DNA from: Candidatus Azobacteroides sp.
Lineage (GTDB): Bacteria > Bacteroidota > Bacteroidia > Bacteroidales > WRGA01
Reading direction: 5' to 3'
Length of the DNA: 32,765 bases
Assembly: GCA_021201815.1 (NCBI GenBank)
Contig: JAJQEC010000017.1
Location: forward strand, 1-32,765
The notes below the pieces were generated by a model. The model was not told the origin of the DNA. It ran no database searches and saw only the letters and a list, made by a program, of their open reading frames with translations. The first letter of the stretch is position 1. Each line of letters opens with the position of its first letter. Shown here piece by piece: positions 1 to 9,219 of the stretch. The position numbers and the translations under genes are program-made.

Positions 1-30
1 TTAGCAAAACAAATTTGATTATTTACATAG

Positions 31-60
31 TATCTTCTTCGAGGGGAGAGGGGGTAGGGT
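31..60. repeat. REP-like GC-rich repeat half
   Basis: A G-rich stretch in an AT-rich spacer. Positions 35-48 are the exact reverse complement of 10584-10597 (14 bases, CTCCCCTCGAAGAA). It is followed by a G-rich tail, as in the dispersed REP/BIME-like elements common between genes in Bacteroidota. Only half of an element is visible. Positions 1-132 otherwise show no gene. Confidence 0.5.
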
Positions 61-132
61 TTACTCAAGATTTGATGTAGGAAAAAATAAAACACTGGGT
101 TCCTTAACTTTTGGCTTTTATGTAAAGCTCTT

Positions 133-1011
133 TTATTTCACAATAAATTTACCTGAAGTAATTGTGTTTCCTGCAGTCTCCAAGACGTAAAGATATGTTG
201 CGCCTAGTAACTCCGAAACAGAAAACTTCACCTGGGTATCTTCCCCTTTTACTTCCATCTTCTTTACTTCGGTTCCGGATAAGGTAAATATCCGTAAAAT
301 TCCTTCTTTATTTCCCTGCAAATCGTATGGAATATTTATAAATTCTTTTGTTGGATTAGGATAAACAAGCTCTCTTTCTTTTGAACCAATAAGTTTAACA
401 TTAGCAGGTATCCTGGTCCGGTCAACAGTATATAATTCTGTCACATAGGTGCCATCCGTTTTTTCTACATTAAGCAGGAAAGTTAATTTTTTATTGGATG
501 AATTATAATATGCCGTTGATATACTTGTACTTTTAAAATCATTATCAACTGTTCGCTTCCAGATAATTTCACTATTTTCGTTTACAAAAGCAACTTCATG
601 CTTTTCTCCGTCCCAGAGTGTAACCTTAAATGACAATTCATTATTCTGACTAAAAACGCCTTCCATGAAAAATGAATTTTTTATAGAAGACACAGAAGGA
701 GTATCCTGATCCTGACACGTTACTTCGAAAGGCATTATACTAAATAACCCCGGTACATCTAATTTTATTTCCTTTATAAAATTAAAATCTTCATCGTAAA
801 AAACAGCCCCCACGGTTCCCATACTTCTTCCTCCATCATAAAGTCTACTGATTGTCTCATAAAATACATCTTTTCCATCTAATTTTCCGTAACTTAACTT
901 ACCCGAAAACAAAGGATGATTATCAGGTAGTTCTACCAATTCAACCTGTGAATATCCATTAAAAGAGAATAATACTACCAATAAAATACAGAAAAGTTTA
1001 TTTTTTTTCAT
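133..1011 (-). CDS. Secreted protein with C-terminal T9SS type A sorting domain
   Basis: A 292-residue protein with an N-terminal signal peptide (about residues 1-21, KK then a hydrophobic core, ending near GYSQ). The last ~80 residues form a type A T9SS sorting domain: a YPNP motif near residue 217, then short beta strands with 'LRIFTLSGTEV' and a C-terminal 'SGKFIVK'. Such domains direct cargo across the outer membrane through the type IX system, after which the domain is removed. The middle (residues 22-210) is beta-rich and I do not recognise a catalytic family. It is divergently transcribed from pbpC and appears monocistronic, with its own -7 box upstream. Function of the passenger is unknown; the secretion route is well supported. 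Confidence 0.85.
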   Translation of the reverse strand: MKKNKLFCILLVVLFSFNGYSQVELVELPDNHPLFSGKLSYGKLDGKDVFYETISRLYDGGRSMGTVGAVFYDEDFNFIKEIKLDVPGLFSIMPFEVTCQDQDTPSVSSIKNSFFMEGVFSQNNELSFKVTLWDGEKHEVAFVNENSEIIWKRTVDNDFKSTSISTAYYNSSNKKLTFLLNVEKTDGTYVTELYTVDRTRIPANVKLIGSKERELVYPNPTKEFINIPYDLQGNKEGILRIFTLSGTEVKKMEVKGEDTQVKFSVSELLGATYLYVLETAGNTITSGKFIVK

Positions 1012-1079
1012 AATAAAAAGAATTTATGCATCCTAAAAAAGACGACAAAGATTAATAATATGTTAAATAAAGAGTGCCG

Positions 1080-1087
1080 CAAATATA
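1080..1087 (-). promoter_or_regulatory. Bacteroidota -7 promoter box for the T9SS cargo gene
   Basis: Reads TATATTTG on the minus strand, an exact match to TAnnTTTG. It lies about 70 bases upstream of the start codon at 1011. No clear -33 TTTG is visible. Confidence 0.5.
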
Positions 1088-1247
1088 AAAAATATATTAA
1101 TTTATAAACTAATACATTATAATAAGTTTTAAAAATAGCTTGTTCCATTTTTCTTTTGTTTTCATCATGAAAATAGAGTAGTATGCTGTGGTGTCCGATA
1201 TTTTATTTACATTTATCAGGTATTTTGAAATACGGTGTGGCATCCTT

Positions 1248-3581
1248 ATGAAAACGAGTTTTTTTCCAACGAATTTATACCTCTTGTTTACCCGGTTATC
1301 CAGTAGAAAAAAGATTGGGTTACTACTGGTTTTTCTTTTATTACTATTCTATATTCTTTGCCTTCCGTCTACGCTTTTTACCGTTCCTTACGCTACGGTA
1401 GTAACTGACCGGGAAGGAGAACTGTTAGGCGCCCGGATTGCTTCGGACGGACAATGGCGCTTTCCTCCTTCGGGTAAAGTTCCGGATAAATTTGCTCAAT
1501 GCCTTGTACTGTTTGAAGACCGGTATTTCCATTCGCATTGGGGAGTAAATCCGGTTTCTATAGGCAGGGCAATGGTTCAGAATGTCAAAAGTAAGCGTGT
1601 GGTCAGCGGAGGCAGTACCATAACGATGCAAACCATCCGGCTTTCGCGGGGCAATCAACGGACACCGGTAGAAAAACTGATAGAAATGATTCTGGCTACC
1701 CAGCTGGAATTCCGGTACTCCAAAAAAGAAATTATAAACCTGTATGCTTCCCATGCCCCTTTCGGCGGGAATGTGGTTGGCCTGGAAGCAGCTTCCTGGA
1801 GATATTTCGGACATTCTTCCGACGAGTTGTCCTGGGCGGAAGCAGCCTTAATGGCTGTTCTTCCGAATGCTCCCTCCATGATCCATTTATCCAGAAACCG
1901 GAATGCCTTATTGAATAAAAGAAACAGGTTATTAAAGAAGCTATCGGAAGAAGGGATAATTGATGCCTCTACGTATGAACTGGCAATAAGCGAAGGATTG
2001 CCGGAAGCACCCCAACCTCTCCCGCAGATTGCTCCCCACCTTGTTTCCGGCCTTCACCTTTCCCGTACAGGAGAAAAAACAACTTCCTCTATTAATAAGG
2101 AAGTACAGGTACGAGTGGAAGAGGTACTGGAGCGTTGGAACAATGAATTTTCCCGGAGTGATATCCGCAATCTGGCAGCCATCGTAATAGACGTACAAAA
2201 AAACGAAGTAATTGCTTACTGCGGAAACGTGAGATTCGGAGAAAGTATGTCCGGAAATCAGGTGGATGTACTCCGTGCTCCCAGAAGTTCCGGCAGTATC
2301 CTGAAACCCCTTCTGTATTGTGCCATGCTTCAGGAAGGAGAATTATTGCCGGATATGCTCCTGCCGGATATCCCGGTTAACATCAACGGTTTTTCTCCAC
2401 AGAACTTCAACCGGCAATTTGACGGAGCCGTTCCTGCCTCCGAAGCCTTGGCACGCTCTTTAAATATTCCTTCCGTGTATATGTTGAAGGAGTATAGTGT
2501 GCCAAAATTCTATCACTTCCTGAAGGAAGCAGGCATTTCTACCTTAACCTATCCGGCTTCCCATTATGGGCTGTCATTGATTCTGGGAGGTGCAGAAACG
2601 ACTTTATGGGATGTTTCTTCCGGATACTGCCAGATGGCACGGATCTTACAGGGCATGGAAACTTATGAGCCTGTGCTTACTCTTTCCGGAGAACTGCCTG
2701 CACCTGTCAAAACTCCCTTTTCAGCAGGGGCAGTCTGGCAGACATTCGAGGCAATTAAAGAAGTCAACCGTCCGGAAGAAATCGCATGGCGTACCATTCC
2801 TTCGATGCAGCGGATTGCCTGGAAAACAGGCACCAGTTACGGGTTTCGTGACGGATGGGCAGTAGGTGTCACCGCAGGATATGTAGTGGGTGTTTGGGCA
2901 GGAAATGCCAACGGAGAAGGAAAGCCGGGGCTAACAGGTGCACGCACGGCCGGACCTGTCATGTTTGATATTTTCAACCTCTTGCCTGCCACGCCGTGGT
3001 TCAGTCCTCCTTATGAAGAAATGACAGAAGGGGAGATATGCCGGGCTTCGGGTCATCTGAAAGGCAGGTTCTGTATGGAGTATGATACCTTGCTTATTGT
3101 TCCCAACGGGTTACGCACCCGTACCTGTTCGTACCATATACAGGTAAATGTGAGTGAGGATGAACGGTGCCGGGTATACGAGGAATGTGCCGGCGAAGAC
3201 GGGATGAAACAAAAGAGTTATTTTGTGCTCCCTCCGGCATGGGAATGGTATTACAAACAACATCATCCCGAATATGTATTGCTTCCTCCTTTTAAAAGTT
3301 CCTGCCCGGGAGGGAATGACTCGCCGATGCAGTTTATTTATCCGCAGGGAAACACGACCATTTACTTACCCAAACAACTGGACGGTAGTCCGGGAGAAGT
3401 CATTTTTGAGCTGGCACATACACAACCGGATGCTGAAATCTATTGGCATGTCGATGAAGAATACATTACCTCTACCCGGTATTTTCACCGTCTTTCCCTT
3501 CATCCTGCGACCGGGAAACATTCGGTAACAGTGATTGACAATTCCGGGAATTCATTATCTGTTGCGATAGAGATTAAATAG
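1248..3581 (+). CDS. pbpC: Penicillin-binding protein 1C (bifunctional class A PBP)
   Basis: Peptidoglycan glycosyltransferase and transpeptidase acting at the outer face of the inner membrane. From the ATG at 1248 it has 777 residues: a short cytoplasmic end; one membrane anchor (about 23-42); a GT51 transglycosylase domain with catalytic glutamate E90 in FEDRYF and the following GGSTITMQ block; then a transpeptidase domain with SxxK (S350-ILK353), SLN (404-406) and KTG (526-528). A C-terminal beta domain (about 690-777) matches the BiPBP_C domain that marks the PBP1C family. The frame is open to a GTG at 1188, but those 20 extra residues (including IRYFEIRCG) are not a natural N-terminus, whereas MKTSFFPTN followed by an anchor is. 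The alpha-2-macroglobulin gene often paired with pbpC is not adjacent here. Confidence 0.92.
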   Translation: MKTSFFPTNLYLLFTRLSSRKKIGLLLVFLLLLFYILCLPSTLFTVPYATVVTDREGELLGARIASDGQWRFPPSGKVPDKFAQCLVLFEDRYFHSHWGVNPVSIGRAMVQNVKSKRVVSGGSTITMQTIRLSRGNQRTPVEKLIEMILATQLEFRYSKKEIINLYASHAPFGGNVVGLEAASWRYFGHSSDELSWAEAALMAVLPNAPSMIHLSRNRNALLNKRNRLLKKLSEEGIIDASTYELAISEGLPEAPQPLPQIAPHLVSGLHLSRTGEKTTSSINKEVQVRVEEVLERWNNEFSRSDIRNLAAIVIDVQKNEVIAYCGNVRFGESMSGNQVDVLRAPRSSGSILKPLLYCAMLQEGELLPDMLLPDIPVNINGFSPQNFNRQFDGAVPASEALARSLNIPSVYMLKEYSVPKFYHFLKEAGISTLTYPASHYGLSLILGGAETTLWDVSSGYCQMARILQGMETYEPVLTLSGELPAPVKTPFSAGAVWQTFEAIKEVNRPEEIAWRTIPSMQRIAWKTGTSYGFRDGWAVGVTAGYVVGVWAGNANGEGKPGLTGARTAGPVMFDIFNLLPATPWFSPPYEEMTEGEICRASGHLKGRFCMEYDTLLIVPNGLRTRTCSYHIQVNVSEDERCRVYEECAGEDGMKQKSYFVLPPAWEWYYKQHHPEYVLLPPFKSSCPGGNDSPMQFIYPQGNTTIYLPKQLDGSPGEVIFELAHTQPDAEIYWHVDEEYITSTRYFHRLSLHPATGKHSVTVIDNSGNSLSVAIEIK

Positions 3582-3862
3582 GAAAGCATTTATTGTATTT
3601 TGTTTTTTGCTTTTATATGCGGAATAAGCAGAAAAAATCAGCCGAAAAACATCTAATCATTTCATTCCTACCCTTTCTCCTGCAACCCGTATTTTCTTTC
3701 ATTTACCAACCGGCAAAGGGTTATTGTAATTCTTAGCTGATTTCCGGGATCCCGGGTTCTTTTATTCTATATTATTTTACATTTGCTGCTCCTTTTATTT
3801 TTTAACTTTTAAATTCTTCTAAATATTTCAGAAAAATCATAAAAAAAGTTAGATAAAATACA
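3582..3862. other. Intergenic leader upstream of prs
   Basis: No convincing gene. It contains a perfect 12-base palindrome CCGGGATCCCGG at 3744-3755 followed by a T-rich run. There are also two complementary 8-mers, AAATCAGC near 3636 and GCTGATTT near 3736, that could close a longer stem. This could be the pbpC terminator region; no known riboswitch class is recognisable. Confidence 0.3.
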
Positions 3863-3870
3863 TACCTTTG
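3863..3870 (+). promoter_or_regulatory. -7 promoter box of prs
   Basis: TACCTTTG, an exact TAnnTTTG match, 44 bases before the ATG at 3915. The -33 element is not obvious. Confidence 0.5.
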
Positions 3871-3914
3871 TCGAGCTATAAACAAAACTACACACTTGAA
3901 TCAAACATTTGAAT

Positions 3915-4853
3915 ATGAGCTGCAAAGTTCCTTTTAAGGTTTTCTCGGGAACCAAATCCCGTTATCTTGCTGAAAAAATTTGTACGAGTCTAGGTTGTGA
4001 ATTAGGTCAAATGAATATCCAATATTTTGCGGACGGCGAATTTGCGGTATCTTTTGAAGAGTCCGTACGGGGTAGCCATGTCTATCTGGTACAGTCTACC
4101 TTTCCTAATTCCGATAACCTGATGGAATTACTTTTAATGATCGATGCTGCCAAACGGGCTTCTGCCAAAACGGTAAATGCGGTTGTTCCTTACTTCGGCT
4201 GGGCTCGTCAGGACCGTAAGGATAAACCCCGTGTTTCGATCGGTGCCAAACTGATTGCGGATATGCTCAGTGTAGCAGGGATTGATCGTCTGATTACAAT
4301 GGATTTACATGCGGATCAGATTCAGGGATTTTTTAATGTACCGGTAGATCATCTGTATGCTTCTACTATTTTTATTCCTTACATCAAATCCTTAAACCTG
4401 GAAAACCTCGTTATCACAGCTCCGGATGTAGGGGGTTCCAAAAGAGCAAGTACATACAGCAAATACCTGGGTGTACCGATGGTTATCTGTTATAAATCCC
4501 GTGCCAAAGCCAATGAAATCAGTTCGATGAAGGTAATTGGCGAGGTAGAAGGAATGAACGTGGTATTGATTGATGATATGGTTGATACAGCAGGTACCAT
4601 CACAAAAGCAGCAGACCTGATGATTCAGGAAGGAGCGGTTTCCGTAAGAGCTGTTTCAAGCCACGCTGTCATGTCCGATCCGGCAACGGAAAGAGTAGAG
4701 AAATCCGGATTAACAGATATTATTTTCACAGACAGTATTCCTTATAAAGGATGCAGTCCGAAAGTAAAAACCCTTTCGATTGCGGACATGTTTGCAGATA
4801 CAATTAACAGAGTATATAACAACGAATCTATCAGTTCCCTGTATCTGATCTGA
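3915..4853 (+). CDS. prs: Ribose-phosphate pyrophosphokinase (PRPP synthase)
   Basis: Transfers pyrophosphate from ATP to ribose 5-phosphate, giving PRPP for purine, pyrimidine, histidine, tryptophan and NAD synthesis; cytosolic. The 312 residues match the normal family length. Visible landmarks are the N-terminal FSGTKSRYLAEKI block, the catalytic region WARQDRKDKPR (about 96-106), LHAD (131-134), DVGGSKRA (171-178) and the PRPP-binding loop LIDDMVDTAGT (218-228). The ATG at 3915 is preferred to the in-frame TTG two codons upstream. A single-gene unit with its own promoter and a strong downstream hairpin. Confidence 0.96.
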   Translation: MSCKVPFKVFSGTKSRYLAEKICTSLGCELGQMNIQYFADGEFAVSFEESVRGSHVYLVQSTFPNSDNLMELLLMIDAAKRASAKTVNAVVPYFGWARQDRKDKPRVSIGAKLIADMLSVAGIDRLITMDLHADQIQGFFNVPVDHLYASTIFIPYIKSLNLENLVITAPDVGGSKRASTYSKYLGVPMVICYKSRAKANEISSMKVIGEVEGMNVVLIDDMVDTAGTITKAADLMIQEGAVSVRAVSSHAVMSDPATERVEKSGLTDIIFTDSIPYKGCSPKVKTLSIADMFADTINRVYNNESISSLYLI

Positions 4854-4877
4854 TAGAATTTCCATACGATAAATACG

Positions 4878-4912
4878 ATGGCTGTCAATAGGATCTATTG
4901 GCAGCCATATTT
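4878..4912 (+). terminator. Intrinsic terminator after prs
   Basis: 14-bp stem with one G-T wobble (arms 4878-4891 and 4895-4908, loop GAT) starting 25 bases after the prs stop, followed by ATTTAT. The T tract is weak. No gene is seen between here and 5173. Confidence 0.7.
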
Positions 4913-5116
4913 ATAAAAATACCCTTTCCTTATTTCCATACCCGAAGAAAACAAAAGAATAAACCAAACGTTCCTTTACTTGTTACATAAAGATAGTAGA
5001 CGCATTATATACATTAAGTATTTATAAATCACCGGATAAAAACCTAAAATTATTTAATATCAGGAGATAAAGGATGTTTTTGCCAACGCATCTCCTTCGA
5101 ATTCTTGTTTTTGTTG

Positions 5117-5124
5117 TATTTTTG
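5117..5124 (+). promoter_or_regulatory. Possible -7 box for the TPR-DUF4292-envC operon
   Basis: TATTTTTG, an exact TAnnTTTG match, 50 bases before the ATG at 5174 in a T-rich region. Several TTTG words lie upstream, none at ideal spacing. Confidence 0.4.
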
Positions 5125-5173
5125 TTGTGTTAATTCAGTGATTAAAAATCGATAATTTTATATAAAGAAGTTC

Positions 5174-6904
5174 ATGCATAAAATAATCAACATATCTCTT
5201 ACTTTATTTTTCTTCTTTTCTTCTTTTTTTTCTTTTGGGAATAATCAGGCAGAAGCAACTCCGGAGGATAAAAACGAAATACAACGGAAAGTGGAATATT
5301 TCTTTCTGGAAGCCATCAAAGCAAAAGAAGCCCGGAAGCTGGATGTAGCTTATGATCTGATGAGATATTGTTATGAACTGGACAGCCTAAATGCTCCTGT
5401 GATGTTCGAACTATCTGTTCTTTATAATATGACCGGTGCCCGTCAGGAATCCTTACATGCCTTACAAAAAGCGGTAGCTCTGAACGAGACAAACTACTGG
5501 TATCAAATGGCACTGGCAGATCAGGCAGAAAAAATGCGTTTGTATGAACTTGCCATAGATACATACGATAAAATGATCCGGAACTTCCCGGATAAGCCGG
5601 AACTGAACTATAACCTTGCTTCCCTGTACGCACAGAGTGGGGATACGGAAAGTGCTATTGAAGCGCTGGACAGGCTGGAAGAAATTATCGGGGTAAATGA
5701 GACAATCAGTTTACAGAAATTCAGGTTATACCAGTTTGCAGGAGAAGATGAAAAAGGCTATCAGGAAATTGAACATTTAATCCGGAAATATCCCTATGAG
5801 CTCAAGTATGTAGTCCTACTGGGTGACCTTTATCTGGAAGCCGACAAGCCGGCAGAAGCTTATGAATATTATCAGAAAGCTCTTTCTATTGAACCGGACA
5901 ATGCATTTCTTGCAGTTTCTCTTGCGAATTACTACCAGGCAATCGGAGATTCGGAAGCAGCTAAACAACAAATGAGTATTGTCTTTACTAATCCTAAAAT
6001 AGAGATAGAAGAAAAAATCGTCTACCTGGGACATTACCTGCAGCAAAGTATTAAAGATTCTACGGATATACCACAGGCAGAAGCATTGTTTGTGCAACTG
6101 CTGGAAGATAATCCGCTCGAAGCTGATCTCCATACCATGTATGGGAGTTTATTAATTTCCCAGGGAAAACTGGAAGAAGCGAAAAAAGAATTTGAGATAG
6201 TGCAGACACTGACACCGGATGATAAAGAGATCTGGATGCAGCTTATTTCACTGGAAGGGAGAGAAAATAACTATCAGGGAATGATTGATGTTTCAAACAA
6301 AGCCCTGCAGCAAATCCCGGATACTCCGGAATTTTATTTTTATCAGGGAGTTGCCTGGTATCAGCTGGAAGAGTATGAAAATGCCCTTAATTCCTTCAAA
6401 ACCGGTGTCTCTGTTATTCCTCCGGAAAACAATATGATGCTGTCTGATTTCTATGGACAGATAGGAGATATCAATTTTAAATTGAACCGGAAGGAAGAAG
6501 CCTTTGATGCGTATGAAAAAGCAATAGAAAAAAATGAAAACAATATCGGAGTACTGAATAATTACGCTTATTATCTATCGTTGGAGAACAGGGACCTGGA
6601 TAAAGCGGAAAAAATGAGCGAAGTTACCGTAAGGTTAGACCCGAACAATAGTACTTACCTGGACACATACGCCTGGATATTCTTTATGAAGGGAAATTAT
6701 ACACTGGCAAAATTTTATCTCCGGAAAGCCATGAGCCATGGAGGCGAAGAGAACAGTGAGATTCTGGAACATTACGGAGATGCCCTTTATAAAGACGGTG
6801 AACCGGAGGATGCGTTAAAATACTGGGAAAGAGCACTGGAGCAAGGTTCAGATTCCGAAACCCTGAAAAATAAAATAGAAACAAAAACATATATTGAACC
6901 ATGA
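5174..6904 (+). CDS. Exported tetratricopeptide repeat protein
   Basis: 576 residues with a signal peptide (1-22, very phenylalanine-rich core) followed by tandem TPR helices almost to the end, for example 'EAYEYYQKALSIEPDNA' and 'EEAFDAYEKAIEKNENN'. TPRs are protein-interaction scaffolds; after export this one would sit in the periplasm or on a membrane face. No catalytic domain is visible. Its stop overlaps the start of the DUF4292 lipoprotein gene by 4 bases (ATGA at 6901-6904), so the two are translationally coupled. With the EnvC-like gene they form an envelope operon that I recall as conserved in Bacteroidales, suggesting a shared role in the cell envelope. The exact function is unknown. 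Confidence 0.85.
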   Translation: MHKIINISLTLFFFFSSFFSFGNNQAEATPEDKNEIQRKVEYFFLEAIKAKEARKLDVAYDLMRYCYELDSLNAPVMFELSVLYNMTGARQESLHALQKAVALNETNYWYQMALADQAEKMRLYELAIDTYDKMIRNFPDKPELNYNLASLYAQSGDTESAIEALDRLEEIIGVNETISLQKFRLYQFAGEDEKGYQEIEHLIRKYPYELKYVVLLGDLYLEADKPAEAYEYYQKALSIEPDNAFLAVSLANYYQAIGDSEAAKQQMSIVFTNPKIEIEEKIVYLGHYLQQSIKDSTDIPQAEALFVQLLEDNPLEADLHTMYGSLLISQGKLEEAKKEFEIVQTLTPDDKEIWMQLISLEGRENNYQGMIDVSNKALQQIPDTPEFYFYQGVAWYQLEEYENALNSFKTGVSVIPPENNMMLSDFYGQIGDINFKLNRKEEAFDAYEKAIEKNENNIGVLNNYAYYLSLENRDLDKAEKMSEVTVRLDPNNSTYLDTYAWIFFMKGNYTLAKFYLRKAMSHGGEENSEILEHYGDALYKDGEPEDALKYWERALEQGSDSETLKNKIETKTYIEP

Positions 6905-7734
6905 TAAAAAGAAATATATACCACATTTTCCTGATTTCCTCACTTTTACTTTTCCTGAATGCCTGTAAGACCACCAGAGAAACCATTCAGGTAACCGGAA
7001 CATTGGAAGATGTGTCTGTCGACGAATATTTCGAACGGTTAGTGGAAAATCAGCTTGATTACAAAACGCTGACCTATAAACTGAATGTCGAATTAAACAA
7101 TGGTGGGAAAACAATAAGTTCTAAAGCTACCCTGAAAATGGAAAAGGATAAAGTTATCCAGATTTCCTTCCAGCCCTTTCTGGGTGCGGAACTTTTCCGG
7201 GTACAATTCAGGCCGGACAGCGTGATTGCCATAGACCGGCTAAACAAAAGATACGTAGCAGAAAGCATGAGCGTCTTCACCGAAAGAAATGCTTCGATAG
7301 ACTTTAATGCTATCCAGTCCCTTTTTACGAATAATCTTTTTATCCCGGGCAAAGACATCGTGAAAACATCGGATAAAAAGTCTTTTGATATAAAAAAACA
7401 AACAGAGGACAAAATGTTGCTGACATTGAAAAACAGTAAAAAAATGGATTATTTATTCACCGGTGGAGTAAATAATCATATATCATCGACTTTTTTAGGA
7501 GATAAATCCGCTAACTTTGCACTGACATGGAACTATGCTGATTTCGAATCTTTTTCCGGCCTTGTTTTTCCCTCCAGAATGGAACTCCATGCAAGTGGTA
7601 AAGGGAAAGACCTGAATAGTGTTTTTTCTATTACAAAAATAGAGAAAAATACGAAATCGGATTTTGATTATTCCATTCCTGCCAAATACACCCGAATGGA
7701 CATAGATGCGTTATTTAAATTACTTGGTCAATAA
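6901..7734 (+). CDS. DUF4292 family lipoprotein
   Basis: 277 residues. The N-terminus is a lipoprotein signal: hydrophobic stretch, then a lipobox ending at the cysteine of FLNAC (about residue 22), so it is lipid-anchored. The body has the alternating beta-strand pattern of DUF4292, a LolA/LolB-like fold of lipid-binding envelope proteins: 'LTYKLNVELNNGGKTISSKA', 'KVIQISFQPFLGAELFRVQF', 'PDSVIAIDRLNKRYV'. By analogy it may bind lipids or lipoproteins, but this is inference from the fold. It overlaps the upstream TPR gene by 4 bases and is 7 bases from the EnvC-like gene, consistent with one transcript. Confidence 0.82.
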   Translation: MIKRNIYHIFLISSLLLFLNACKTTRETIQVTGTLEDVSVDEYFERLVENQLDYKTLTYKLNVELNNGGKTISSKATLKMEKDKVIQISFQPFLGAELFRVQFRPDSVIAIDRLNKRYVAESMSVFTERNASIDFNAIQSLFTNNLFIPGKDIVKTSDKKSFDIKKQTEDKMLLTLKNSKKMDYLFTGGVNNHISSTFLGDKSANFALTWNYADFESFSGLVFPSRMELHASGKGKDLNSVFSITKIEKNTKSDFDYSIPAKYTRMDIDALFKLLGQ

Positions 7735-7741
7735 GAGAAGA

Positions 7742-8935
7742 ATGAGAAAATTATTTTTATATTTCCTGTTTACCTGCTGTATCCTTCATCTTCAGGCACA
7801 ACGAACGGAGGAATTCCGGGATTTACAGAAGCGCCACCGCGATATGCTTTTGAAAATCGAGGAAACCAGCCTGAAATTGAACGAGGTAGATAATAATGTA
7901 ACAAACTCTCTGCAACAATTAAACCTCCTTAATCAAAAAGTATTAGTAAGAAAACAATATATTGACGGAATCAATCGTGAAATAGCGGAAATTGAAAATA
8001 ATATCGAAGAAACCAAGCGAAATATCGACAGCCAGGAAATGAATCTGCAAAAGGAAAAAAAGGTATATGCCAAAATCATTCAGAGTATGCAGAAAAATAA
8101 TTATTATCAGAATAAACTGTTATTTATTTTGTCTGCTAAAACACTGGCACAGTCTTACCGAAGATTCGAATATTTAAGAGAGCTCCATACCTGGCAGAAA
8201 AAACAACTTACTACTATAAAAGTACGTGGGGAAGAACTGGAAAATCAGAAAAAAACCCTGGAGGCAAATAGGGCTGAAAAACTAAAGTTACTTGCTTTAC
8301 AACAATCCGAAGACCTGAAACTTTTTGAAGAAGAAAAAAAACAACAGGCCATCGTAAATGAATTACTGGCTCAGCAGACCACGTTGCAAACAGAGTTAAA
8401 AAAGCAGCAGGAACAGGAAAGCGAACTTAACCGAATGATCGAAAAAATGATCTCCGGGGAAACCGAAGAAGAGGAATCCGGGAATGAAGATACCAAATCA
8501 TATGAGCGAAAGCTAACGGAAAATTTCAGAAAGAATAAAGGAAACCTTACTTTTCCTGTTTCAGGGAATTATCTTATTACAAGTCATTTCGGAGAAAAGA
8601 AGTTTGAAGAACTGGGACAGAAGACCGTTAATAACGGAGGAATAGACATTCAGGCATTATCCGGAAATTACGCCATTGCAATTTATGAAGGTATTGTAAG
8701 CGCTATTTTCACGACACCGGGTTACCATAGCTCCATTATTGTAAAACACGGAGATTATTTATCCGTCTATGCTAATTTATCCAACATACCGGTAAAAAAA
8801 GGAGATAAGGTTTCTGCCGGACAGATTCTGGGGAACATCTATAAAGATTCGGCAAACGGAGACCTTACCGTTCTTCATTTTCAATTAAGGGAAGGGAAGA
8901 AAAGACTGAATCCGGAAGACTGGCTGAAGAAATAA
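7742..8935 (+). CDS. EnvC-like murein hydrolase activator with degenerate LytM domain
   Basis: 397 residues from the ATG at 7742; the frame is open further upstream, but MRKLFLYFLF begins a proper signal peptide ending near LQAQ. A long glutamine- and glutamate-rich coiled coil (about 22-250) precedes a C-terminal M23/LytM domain (about 275-395). This is the EnvC layout, where the domain activates cell-wall amidases at division. Zinc ligands of active M23 peptidases look missing: the HxxxD site reads NGGID (near 300), and the final HxH site reads VLHF (near 378). The protein is therefore probably an activator rather than a peptidase. Third gene of the TPR-DUF4292 operon. Confidence 0.85.
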   Translation: MRKLFLYFLFTCCILHLQAQRTEEFRDLQKRHRDMLLKIEETSLKLNEVDNNVTNSLQQLNLLNQKVLVRKQYIDGINREIAEIENNIEETKRNIDSQEMNLQKEKKVYAKIIQSMQKNNYYQNKLLFILSAKTLAQSYRRFEYLRELHTWQKKQLTTIKVRGEELENQKKTLEANRAEKLKLLALQQSEDLKLFEEEKKQQAIVNELLAQQTTLQTELKKQQEQESELNRMIEKMISGETEEEESGNEDTKSYERKLTENFRKNKGNLTFPVSGNYLITSHFGEKKFEELGQKTVNNGGIDIQALSGNYAIAIYEGIVSAIFTTPGYHSSIIVKHGDYLSVYANLSNIPVKKGDKVSAGQILGNIYKDSANGDLTVLHFQLREGKKRLNPEDWLKK

Positions 8936-8958
8936 AAAATAAAGACATAAACTAATAG

Positions 8959-8998
8959 AACGGAGATATGCTTCTTACAGGTATATCTCCGTTTTTAT
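8959..8998 (+). terminator. Intrinsic terminator of the TPR-DUF4292-envC operon
   Basis: Perfect 11-bp stem (arms 8959-8969 and 8983-8993, AACGGAGATAT paired with ATATCTCCGTT), 13-base loop, followed by a T run. Confidence 0.88.
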
Positions 8999-9172
8999 TT
9001 GAATCAATTAATGAAAACTTATTCTTACGGATGACAATTTTAGCCTTTACATCCTGCTATTATATAGTTTCCGGCATATTGGATTTATAAACTGTTTTAA
9101 AAGACCGAACAAGAATTCATAAAATATATATGACTTTTAACGATTTCTCTTTCTCTTATTCAAAATATTGGG

Positions 9173-9180
9173 TATTTTTG
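9173..9180 (+). promoter_or_regulatory. -7 promoter box deciding the MscS-family start
   Basis: TATTTTTG (exact TAnnTTTG) 40 bases before the ATG at 9220. It lies inside the longer open frame beginning at 9130, which argues that translation starts at 9220. Confidence 0.5.
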
Positions 9181-9219
9181 TCAGAATTTTTATCTCACAT
9201 TAAAAAATACATCTGCATT

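Noticed and set aside
1188..1247. GTG-started N-terminal extension of pbpC
   Set aside because: The 20 extra residues do not resemble a PBP N-terminus; the ATG at 1248 gives a normal cytoplasmic tail and anchor.
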